From the NCBI GenBank assembly GCA_039029455.1, contig JBCCGE010000149.1, positions 1-5,643 on the forward strand: a stretch of 5,643 nucleotides of DNA, given 5' to 3'. A program made the translations under genes and the position numbers. The notes beneath the pieces were generated by a model. That model was not told where the DNA came from and made no database searches. It worked only from the letters and a program-made list of their open reading frames with translations. Positions within the stretch are counted from its first letter, which is position 1, and every line of letters begins with the position of its first letter. This stretch comes from JBCCGE01 sp039029455 (lineage in GTDB: Bacteria; Pseudomonadota; Gammaproteobacteria; Arenicellales; Poriferihabitantaceae). Below are positions 1 to 5,643 of this stretch, in pieces.

Positions 1-279
1 ATCAGCCGGGGTCTGCATGGTCGAGACTGAGTTCCAGAAGAAACCATTCACCGGCTCGGAACCGAACGGCACGCCACACTCCCGCAAACGCTTCATATAC
101 AGTCTCGTGTGCATCTGCTCTTCCTGTAAGGTCCTCGCCACCCCCATGCGGAAATCGGCGGGTGCTTCGGGAAACTTCAACAGTACGAGCGCCATCAGCT
201 CTGCCGCTAGCAACTCATGATTGGCAAAGAAGTGCAGCAAGCGACCACGATCTTTATCATCCCCTAGCTGAGCGAGGAT
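1..279 (-). pseudogene. DUF455-family ferritin-like protein, fragment lacking its N-terminus and cut by the window edge
   Basis: Read on the minus strand, 93 codons are open from 279 to the left edge. The translation contains HFFANHELLAAELMALVLLK (fragment residues 16-35), an EEQMH motif (53-57, an ExxH of the ferritin-like di-metal type), and a stretch ending VNGFFW (77-82). From memory this pattern matches the DUF455 (PF04305) ferritin-like family, whose function is not established. Family members normally have several dozen residues before the HFFANHE motif. Here an in-frame TAG (280-282) lies only 15 codons before it. No ATG or GTG precedes the motif in frame, and TTG at 240 has no ribosome binding site. 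The other minus-strand frames between 283 and the gcvT start show no recognisable N-terminus. The gene is thus truncated, broken, or joined to gcvT by a rearrangement or chimera. The C-terminus lies outside the window. Family call fairly confident; broken status is inference. Confidence 0.6.
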
Positions 280-326
280 CTAAACTACTGATCTATGATT
301 CGGGCAAATAAATTGCGGCCTGAACA

Positions 327-1460
327 GTGACATCACTCGCCCCGGATTCACCCGAAACGCTTCTCAAAACCCCGTTGCACACGCTGCACACGGATCACGG
401 AGCCAAAATGACGTCTTTTGCCGGATACGATATGCCGGTTCACTATCAAGGCGGAATTATTGACGAGCACAAACATGTACGAAGTGCCTGCGGGATTTTT
501 GATGTATCCCATATGGGGGTGATTGAAGTACGCGGTGCCGACGCAGACCAATGGGTCGAATCCCTCACACCTGCCGATATCTGCTCCCTTCAGCCTGGTG
601 CCCAGCGCTACGCATTGCTAATGAACGAACGCGGGGGGGTTGTGGATGATCTGATGGTCTCAAGACTGCAGGATCGACTCGTTCTCGTCGTCAATGCTGC
701 ATGCAAAAACAATGATTTCAGCTATATCCGGTCGGCGATCGGAGACCAAGTTGAAGTAACGATGCACGAAGAACTTGCGCTGATCGCAATTCAGGGCCCT
801 AAAGCGCACTCTGTTCTCGGCCAGGCAATACCTGAGGTTGGCACACTGAGTTTTCTCAGGACCCTTTCCAAATCAAGTGAGTTTGGAGATATCCTGATCA
901 GCCGTTCCGGATACACGGGTGAAGACGGTTTTGAAGTTGCGTTGCCGGCTGAGCAGGCGAAACAGTTTACCGAACATCTGCTGAGTCATCCGGACGCCCG
1001 GTTAGCCGGACTCGGTGCAAGAGATACGCTAAGACTGGAAGCCGGCTTGTGTTTGTACGGTCACGAACTTGGACCCGACATATCTCCGGTCGAGGCGGAT
1101 CTGAATTGGGCGATTGGCAAGTCAAGAAGATTGGACGGCGCGCGCGAAGGCAATTTTCCCGGTGCAGACGTTGTATACAGTCAATGGCCTGATAACACCG
1201 AGTCAGTTCGAGTAGGTATTTTGCCCGAGGGCAAAGCTCCGGTGCGAGATGGCGCGGAACTCGTCGACGCCAATGGCAATGTAATCGGCACTGTTTCCAG
1301 CGGAAGTATAAGTCCAACGCTGCAAAGACCGGTTGCAATGGCTTTCATCCAGCGCAGTGCGCTGCGTTCAGGCACTCAGCTGTTTGCGAATGTTCGGAAT
1401 CGCCATATCCCCGTAGCCGTTACAAACTTACCCTTTATCCCTCACAACTATGCTCGGTAG
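327..1460 (+). CDS. gcvT: Aminomethyltransferase, glycine cleavage system T-protein
   Basis: GcvT takes the aminomethyl group from the lipoyl arm of GcvH, releases ammonia and transfers the one-carbon unit to tetrahydrofolate, giving 5,10-methylene-THF in the cytoplasm. The 377-residue product is close to the usual length (E. coli about 364). The N-terminal folate-binding domain runs from about residue 14 to 265: FAGYDMPVHY (31-40), GIFDVSHMG (56-64), and GGVVDDLMV (103-111), whose aspartate pair holds the conserved folate-binding acid. GYTGEDGFEV (195-204) and GARDTLRLEAGL (230-241) follow. The C-terminal GCV_T_C barrel covers about 290-375. The GTG start is chosen because an in-frame TGA (321-323) lies just upstream and the next ATG falls inside the conserved domain; no clear Shine-Dalgarno is seen, so the exact start is less certain than the gene. 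It is first in the gcvTHP-lipA series, 36 bases before gcvH. Confidence 0.96.
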   Translation: MTSLAPDSPETLLKTPLHTLHTDHGAKMTSFAGYDMPVHYQGGIIDEHKHVRSACGIFDVSHMGVIEVRGADADQWVESLTPADICSLQPGAQRYALLMNERGGVVDDLMVSRLQDRLVLVVNAACKNNDFSYIRSAIGDQVEVTMHEELALIAIQGPKAHSVLGQAIPEVGTLSFLRTLSKSSEFGDILISRSGYTGEDGFEVALPAEQAKQFTEHLLSHPDARLAGLGARDTLRLEAGLCLYGHELGPDISPVEADLNWAIGKSRRLDGAREGNFPGADVVYSQWPDNTESVRVGILPEGKAPVRDGAELVDANGNVIGTVSSGSISPTLQRPVAMAFIQRSALRSGTQLFANVRNRHIPVAVTNLPFIPHNYAR

Positions 1461-1484
1461 AGAGCGCACCCAAAAACATCAATC

Positions 1485-1490
1485 AGAGGA
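1485..1490 (+). promoter_or_regulatory. Ribosome binding site of gcvH
   Basis: AGAGGA lies six bases before the ATG at 1497 and nine before a second ATG at 1500. Either could be used; the two proteins would differ by a single methionine. The spacing supports translation initiation here rather than at an upstream codon. Confidence 0.6.
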
Positions 1491-1496
1491 ACTAAT

Positions 1497-1874
1497 ATGA
1501 TGACAATCCGATTTACCGATGACCACGAATGGGCCAGAGATGATGACGGCATCATTACAGTTGGCATCACCGATTTTGCACAACAACAACTCGGCGAGGT
1601 GGTGTATGTCGAATTGCCCGATATCGATAGAGTTGTTGCCGTCGGTGAGGAAGTTGCGGTTGTTGAATCTGTTAAAGCCGCTGGCGAAGTCAAATCTCCT
1701 GTGTCCGGGACTGTCGTTGCGGTCAATGAAGATCTGAACGATTCACCGGAACTGGTGAATGATGATCCGTCCGGAAACGGCTGGTTTTACAAAATCAGCC
1801 CATCCGGACCCGATGAACTGAACGCTTTAATGGATGAAACCGCTTACGAGGCAATGGTCTCAGCACTCGCCTGA
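1497..1874 (+). CDS. gcvH: Glycine cleavage system H-protein (lipoyl carrier)
   Basis: GcvH shuttles the aminomethyl intermediate between GcvP, GcvT and the L-protein on a lipoyl-lysine swinging arm. The 125-residue product matches the normal size (E. coli 129). Diagnostic segments are FTDDHEWAR (6-14), VGITDFAQQQLGEVVYVELP (22-41), the lipoylation motif VVESVKAAGEV (55-65) with the modified lysine at K60 (codon 1674-1676), SPVSGTVVAVN (67-77), SPELVNDDP (83-91) and GNGWFYKI (93-100). The fold is a complete biotinyl/lipoyl-type hammerhead. It sits between gcvT and gcvP, with gaps of 36 and 43 bases, and is surely cotranscribed with them. LipA, encoded downstream, builds the lipoate that this lysine needs. 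Nothing is missing or unusual. Confidence 0.97.
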   Translation: MMTIRFTDDHEWARDDDGIITVGITDFAQQQLGEVVYVELPDIDRVVAVGEEVAVVESVKAAGEVKSPVSGTVVAVNEDLNDSPELVNDDPSGNGWFYKISPSGPDELNALMDETAYEAMVSALA

Positions 1875-1906
1875 TCAACGAACTTTTTTTAAAAACCAAC
1901 ATTTGC

Positions 1907-1911
1907 AGGAG
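1907..1911 (+). promoter_or_regulatory. Ribosome binding site of gcvP
   Basis: AGGAG sits six bases before the gcvP ATG at 1918. It is the best Shine-Dalgarno in the window and fixes the gcvP start. Confidence 0.7.
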
Positions 1912-1917
1912 TAACCG

Positions 1918-4788
1918 ATGCCACGCGCCGATGATTTTTCGCAACGCCACATTGGCTCAAACGCGCCTCAGCTTGAGAAAATGCTCAGCGCCCTCGGGCT
2001 GGATTCGCTGGACGATATCGTCGATGCGACCGTACCGGCGTCAATTCGCAGCGAGCGTCCATTCAAATTACCCGAGGCACTGGATGAGAACCGTCTGAAC
2101 AAACTCGCACGTGAAATCGCATCGGAAAACAAACTGGCGATCTCGATGATCGGGCTTGGATATTACGGGACGGTCACTCCGCCAGTAATCCGACGAAACG
2201 TTATGGAAAATCCCGACTGGTATACGGCTTACACGCCCTACCAGCCAGAGGTCAGTCAGGCCCGTCTCGAGGTTCTGATCACATTTCAGCAAATGATTAT
2301 GGACCTTACCGGAATGGAACTCGCAAACGCTTCATTACTTGACGAAGCAACCGCTGCGGCTGAGGCAATGATGGTGGCAAACCGGGTAGGCAAGAATACG
2401 TCCAACATCTTTTTAGTGGATTCCGGTTGCCTGCCGCAAACCATCGCAGTGATTAAAACCCGCGCGGAGCCGATGGGTATAGACGTGAGAGTGGGTGATA
2501 TTGAAGAGCTGGCTGCGCAGGAAGAGGCATTTGGCGCACTGCTGCAGTATCCGTGTGCGAACGGCAATATCGAAGACTACCGCAATGTGGTTTCTGAACT
2601 TCGCACAAAACAGACCATGGTGATCATGGCTGCCGACCTGCTCGCACTGACTCTGTTGATGCCACCCGGCGAAATTGGAGCAGACATCGCAGTCGGGACG
2701 ACGCAGAGGTTCGGCGTACCTATGGGATTCGGCGGCCCGCACGCGGCATATTTCGCCACCCACGAAAAACACAAGCGGGCTATCCCCGGGCGACTCATTG
2801 GCGTCAGTGTGGATTCGAATGGAAACCCGGCCTACCGCATGGCACTGCAGACCCGTGAACAGCACATTCGACGCGACAAGGCGACCAGCAATATTTGCAC
2901 CGCACAGGTACTGCTTGCCGTTATGGCGACGCTGTACGCCCAGTATCACGGACCCGACGGTCTAAGCAGAATTGCAAAGAGTGTCAACCGGCTCACAAGA
3001 GCTTTGGCGGATCAACTGCAGTCCCTTGGGTTTGAGATTGTTCACACCAGTTTCTTCGATACACTGATGATCCGCGCGCCTGGCAGAGCGAAGACTCTGG
3101 TCGACAAGGCCGAAAACGCGCGTTACAACCTTCGACTAATCGATGATGACCACATTGGCATCAGTATCGATGAAACCATCACGCGCGATAAGGTCGAAGG
3201 TCTGCTCGAGGTGTTTGCCGGCGCCACTGCAAAACGGGTCAGCGGTGTGGCGTTCGACAAAGACCTGACCGCCTCAATTCCCGGGTCTCTGGTACGGCGC
3301 AGTTCCTTTCTGGCCCACGAGAATTTTCATCGTTACCGCTCTGAGACCGAGTTTATGCGTTATCTGCGCCGAACAGCGGCCAAAGACATCACCCTCGCGC
3401 GTTCCATGATCCCTCTGGGTTCATGCACGATGAAGCTGAATGCAGCAAGTGAAATGGAAACCATTTCCAATCCCAGATTCGCGCATATCCACCCGTTCGC
3501 GCCCGAAAAACACACTATCGGCTACAAGCGCATTATCAATCGCCTGCACAGTATGCTGTGCGAGATTACGGGATTCTCCGGATTTACCTTTCAGCCCAAT
3601 GCAGGCTCTCAGGGGGAATATGCGGGTTTACTTTGCATCAGGGCCTGGCATCACTCCCGACAGCAGTCCCACCGCAACGTATGTCTGATTCCATCCAGCG
3701 CGCACGGCACCAATCCGGCGAGTGCAGTTATGGCCGGAATGAAGGTGGTCGTCGTTCAGTGCGACGAAGACGGTAACATTGATCTGGATGATTTTCGCGC
3801 AAAGGCCACTCAACACGGTGACAATCTTGCTGCAACCATGGTGACCTATCCGTCCACCCATGGCGTCTTTGAAGAGAAAATTCGGGAAGTTTGCGACATC
3901 GTCCATGAAAACGGCGGTCAGGTTTATATGGACGGAGCCAACATGAACGCAATGGTCTGTCTGGTCAGACCGGCGGAAATAGGCGCTGATGTAATGCATC
4001 TGAACCTGCACAAGACGTTTGCCATCCCTCACGGAGGCGGCGGACCGGGAATGGGACCGATTGGGGTCGGTGAGCATCTTGTTCCCTTTCTGCCCGATCA
4101 TCCGGTTGTCAGCTGCAACAATAACGGCAGCAGTCCGTTAGGTACCGTATCGGCAGCACCCTGGGGATCGCCACTGATTCTTCCTATCTCCTGGGCTTAC
4201 ATGCGACTTCTCGGAACACACGGCATGAAGCGTTCCACTCAGGTTGCGATATTAAATGCAAACTATATTGCGCATCGTCTGGACCCCCATTACCCGGTGG
4301 TTTATCGAGGCAGCAAAGGTTATGTCGCGCACGAATGCATCATAAATATCATGCCGATAAAGGAAGCGTGCGGGGTGACTGTCGAAGACATTGCCAAGCG
4401 ACTGATTGACTATGGTTATCACGCACCCACAATGTCGTGGCCGGTAGCCGAATCAATGATGATCGAACCAACAGAAAGCGAATCACTGGCAGAAATTGAC
4501 CGCTTCTGTGACGCCATGATCTCAATTCGGGCGGAGATTGCAGAGATTGAATCGGGCGCGCAGGCTCTCGAGAACAGTGTGCTGAGAAATGCGCCCCATG
4601 CCTACCACTTGCTGGTCTCGGATGATTGGTCGTACCCGTACAGTCGCGAGCGCGCATTTTTCCCTAGCACCGATACTCGGGACAATAAATTCTGGCCACC
4701 GGTCGGACGTGTGGACAACGTATATGGCGACAAGAACCTGGTTTGCAGCTGCCCGGCAGTGAGCGAATACGATGACGAAGCGGCATAG
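1918..4788 (+). CDS. gcvP: Glycine dehydrogenase (decarboxylating), glycine cleavage P-protein, single-chain type
   Basis: GcvP is the PLP enzyme that decarboxylates glycine and loads the aminomethyl group onto lipoyl-GcvH. At 956 residues it is the full-length single-chain form (E. coli 957), not the split GcvPA/GcvPB form. The N-terminal half begins with FSQRHIGS (7-14) and includes LLDEATAAAEAM (140-151), GVPMGFGGPHAAYFAT (266-281) and REQHIRRDKATSNICTAQ (about 313-330). The catalytic C-terminal half has PLGSCTMKLNA (499-509), PNAGSQGEYAGL (560-571), IPSSAHGTNPASA (591-603), TYPSTHGVFEE (643-653), YMDGANMNA (670-678, with D672 placed to contact the PLP ring), and NLHKTFAIPHGGGGPGMGP (696-714), with K699 the PLP Schiff-base lysine. 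WPPVGRVDNVYGDKNL (926-941) closes the protein. One oddity is CLPQT (171-175), where I recall family members having HPQT. The frame is uninterrupted and the gene looks functional. Confidence 0.98.
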   Translation: MPRADDFSQRHIGSNAPQLEKMLSALGLDSLDDIVDATVPASIRSERPFKLPEALDENRLNKLAREIASENKLAISMIGLGYYGTVTPPVIRRNVMENPDWYTAYTPYQPEVSQARLEVLITFQQMIMDLTGMELANASLLDEATAAAEAMMVANRVGKNTSNIFLVDSGCLPQTIAVIKTRAEPMGIDVRVGDIEELAAQEEAFGALLQYPCANGNIEDYRNVVSELRTKQTMVIMAADLLALTLLMPPGEIGADIAVGTTQRFGVPMGFGGPHAAYFATHEKHKRAIPGRLIGVSVDSNGNPAYRMALQTREQHIRRDKATSNICTAQVLLAVMATLYAQYHGPDGLSRIAKSVNRLTRALADQLQSLGFEIVHTSFFDTLMIRAPGRAKTLVDKAENARYNLRLIDDDHIGISIDETITRDKVEGLLEVFAGATAKRVSGVAFDKDLTASIPGSLVRRSSFLAHENFHRYRSETEFMRYLRRTAAKDITLARSMIPLGSCTMKLNAASEMETISNPRFAHIHPFAPEKHTIGYKRIINRLHSMLCEITGFSGFTFQPNAGSQGEYAGLLCIRAWHHSRQQSHRNVCLIPSSAHGTNPASAVMAGMKVVVVQCDEDGNIDLDDFRAKATQHGDNLAATMVTYPSTHGVFEEKIREVCDIVHENGGQVYMDGANMNAMVCLVRPAEIGADVMHLNLHKTFAIPHGGGGPGMGPIGVGEHLVPFLPDHPVVSCNNNGSSPLGTVSAAPWGSPLILPISWAYMRLLGTHGMKRSTQVAILNANYIAHRLDPHYPVVYRGSKGYVAHECIINIMPIKEACGVTVEDIAKRLIDYGYHAPTMSWPVAESMMIEPTESESLAEIDRFCDAMISIRAEIAEIESGAQALENSVLRNAPHAYHLLVSDDWSYPYSRERAFFPSTDTRDNKFWPPVGRVDNVYGDKNLVCSCPAVSEYDDEAA

Positions 4789-4848
4789 TGGAACTCACTA
4801 TTCATTCCTAATGCAGTCCTCTTTTTTAATTGCCATCTTAGTGCATCC

Positions 4849-5616
4849 GTGACGATCGCCGACGTTCAAAACCGACCACGCAAACCCGTTGTTCAGGGTG
4901 AGAAGATCCGGGGCGCCGAAAAGATGGCGCGAATCCCGGTTAAGGTGATTCAGCAACCCCGCGAGCAGAGGTTGCGCAAGCCCAAGTGGATCCGTGCCAG
5001 CTTCAGCGGCACCCAAGCGGTTTCAAACCTTAAGAAGGTGCTCCGGGAGAAGGGACTACACACAGTGTGTGAGGAAGCGGCATGTCCAAACATTGGCGAG
5101 TGCTTTGGCAAGGGTACTGCGACCTTTATGATTATGGGCGACATCTGCACACGTCGCTGTCCATTCTGCGATGTTGGGCACGGTCGCCCCAACCCGCTGG
5201 ACACCAGTGAACCCAGGCATCTCGCTGAAACCATCGAATTAATGCGGCTGAAGTATGTGGTCATAACCTCGGTTGATCGCGACGATCTTCGCGATGGCGG
5301 TGCCGGTCATTTTGCGGAGTGCATACAGGAAGTCCGCCGCAGATGCCCCAACACGCGAATCGAAATATTAACTCCGGACTTTCGAGGACGCATTGATGTC
5401 GCGGTTGATATTCTCTCGAAAACACCCCCTGACGTTTTCAATCACAATCTCGAGACCGTACCGAGACTGTATCGACAGTGTCGTCCGGGCTCGGATTATC
5501 AGTACTCGCTCAATCTGCTGCAGAGGGCCCGCATATCCCCCATGACTTCGACGATTTCGTCGCGTGTCTCGCCAAGACCCAGCATCAGCCCCGACTTGGT
5601 CAGGGTTTGTGGATGA
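4849..5616 (+). CDS. lipA: Lipoyl synthase, genuine to about 5529, then chimeric tail
   Basis: LipA is a radical-SAM enzyme that inserts two sulfurs into protein-bound octanoyl chains to make lipoyl groups, including the one on GcvH. The auxiliary-cluster motif CEEAACPNIGEC (C74, C79, C85) and the radical-SAM motif CTRRCPFC (C100, C104, C107) are both intact. FMIMGDICTRRCPFCDVGHG, VVITSVDRDDLRDGGAGHFA and PPDVFNHNLETVPRLYRQ also match the family closely. The GTG start is inferred: the frame is open back to the gcvP stop, with no other start codon, and the next ATG (4924) is inside conserved sequence. No good Shine-Dalgarno is visible. After A227 (codon 5527-5529) the 28 codons to the TGA at 5616 are not LipA; they are the reverse complement of the true continuation. 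About 320 residues are expected, so the C-terminus with the RSSYH motif is missing. It lies 60 bases after gcvP and is probably cotranscribed. Confidence 0.93.
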   Translation: MTIADVQNRPRKPVVQGEKIRGAEKMARIPVKVIQQPREQRLRKPKWIRASFSGTQAVSNLKKVLREKGLHTVCEEAACPNIGECFGKGTATFMIMGDICTRRCPFCDVGHGRPNPLDTSEPRHLAETIELMRLKYVVITSVDRDDLRDGGAGHFAECIQEVRRRCPNTRIEILTPDFRGRIDVAVDILSKTPPDVFNHNLETVPRLYRQCRPGSDYQYSLNLLQRARISPMTSTISSRVSPRPSISPDLVRVCG

Positions 5617-5643
5617 TTGACTTTGGCCCTCTGCAGCAGATTG
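5511..5643. repeat. Perfect 19-base inverted repeat at the right end (5511-5529 and 5625-5643)
   Basis: The left arm CAATCTGCTGCAGAGGGCC is exactly complementary, in reverse, to the right arm at 5625-5643. The arms are 95 bases apart. The match fails at the inner edge (5530 C, where pairing with 5624 T would need A), but the outer edge is the end of the window, so the repeat may extend further. It arises because lipA is read forwards and then backwards, and it is not a transposon end. Confidence 0.95.
5529..5642 (-). other. lipA: Inverted segment coding for LipA residues 222-259
   Basis: Read on the minus strand, these 38 codons begin NLLQRAKVNHPQTLTKSGLM and go on with LGLGETRDEIVEVMGDMR. 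This is the expected LipA sequence after the YSLNLLQRA where the plus-strand gene breaks; compare E. coli [20 protein letters not shown], as remembered. The first six residues duplicate LipA 222-227. The segment is thus the next piece of the same gene in flipped orientation, not a separate gene. Joining the two extends LipA to about residue 259 in one uninterrupted frame. Confidence 0.9.

Noticed and set aside
17..220. A 67-codon open frame on the plus strand
   Set aside because: It is antisense to the DUF455 fragment, whose minus-strand translation has clear family motifs while this one has none.
294..299. TATGAT, a good -10 box match 28 bases before the gcvT start
   Set aside because: No acceptable -35 element lies 16-18 bases upstream, and the region may be a rearranged junction, so a promoter cannot be supported.
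1884..1895. T7A5 run between gcvH and gcvP, considered as a terminator or slippage site
   Set aside because: There is no GC-rich hairpin before the T run, and the run is outside coding sequence, directly before the gcvP ribosome binding site. It is just an AT-rich spacer.
2413..2949. A 178-codon open frame on the minus strand inside gcvP
   Set aside because: It lies wholly antisense to a strongly conserved catalytic gene and its translation shows no recognisable domain or ordinary protein composition. It is a shadow of gcvP codon use.
3628..4101. A 157-codon open frame on the minus strand inside gcvP
   Set aside because: It is antisense to the most conserved PLP-binding part of GcvP, and its translation shows no recognisable domain.
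4789..4848. Possible terminator between gcvP and lipA (a GGAA/TTCC pairing and a T6 run)
   Set aside because: The stem would be four weak pairs around an 11-base loop and does not abut the T run. It is not convincing as an intrinsic terminator.
4786..4848. lipA is in the same frame as gcvP with only the TAG between, suggesting a readthrough GcvP-LipA fusion
   Set aside because: Twenty open codons in a matching frame is a common coincidence. GcvP ends at its normal length with a normal C-terminus, and no readthrough signal is visible.
5530..5616. The last 28 codons of the lipA frame as a novel C-terminal extension
   Set aside because: These bases are the reverse complement of the ordinary LipA continuation, so the translation is meaningless.

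Overview
This window carries a glycine cleavage (gcv) operon from a bacterium, followed by a lipoyl synthase gene. The protein sequences resemble proteobacterial versions, perhaps from an uncultured gammaproteobacterium. That placement rests on remembered family resemblance (single-chain 956-residue GcvP, E. coli-like LipA motifs) and is not a firm taxonomic call. Base composition looks moderate and even across the genes, with no sign of horizontally acquired DNA.

Layout. Positions 1-279, minus strand: an open reading frame cut by the left edge that reads as the middle of a DUF455 ferritin-like protein. It begins abruptly after an in-frame stop and lacks the N-terminal part expected for the family. 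Positions 327-4788, plus strand: gcvT, gcvH and gcvP, complete, with gaps of 36 and 43 bases. Positions 4849 onward, plus strand: lipA, lipoyl synthase, intact for its first 227 codons. At about 5529 the lipA sequence flips: the remaining bases, read on the minus strand, continue LipA (residues 222-259). The outer 19 bases are an exact reverse complement of 5511-5529. The right end is therefore a fold-back inversion, most simply a chimera from amplification or assembly.

How the genes work together. GcvP decarboxylates glycine and passes the aminomethyl group to the lipoyl arm of GcvH. GcvT releases ammonia and makes 5,10-methylene-tetrahydrofolate. The fourth component, the L-protein (lipoamide dehydrogenase), is not here. 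GcvH works only when its lysine (K60) carries lipoate, and LipA inserts the two sulfurs that make lipoate, so lipA downstream of gcvP fits. The octanoyltransferase LipB or a lipoate ligase is not in the window.

I found no mobile element, CRISPR array, RNA gene, convincing terminator or new biological system. The two points most worth attention are structural: the inverted end of lipA and the headless DUF455 gene beside gcvT.
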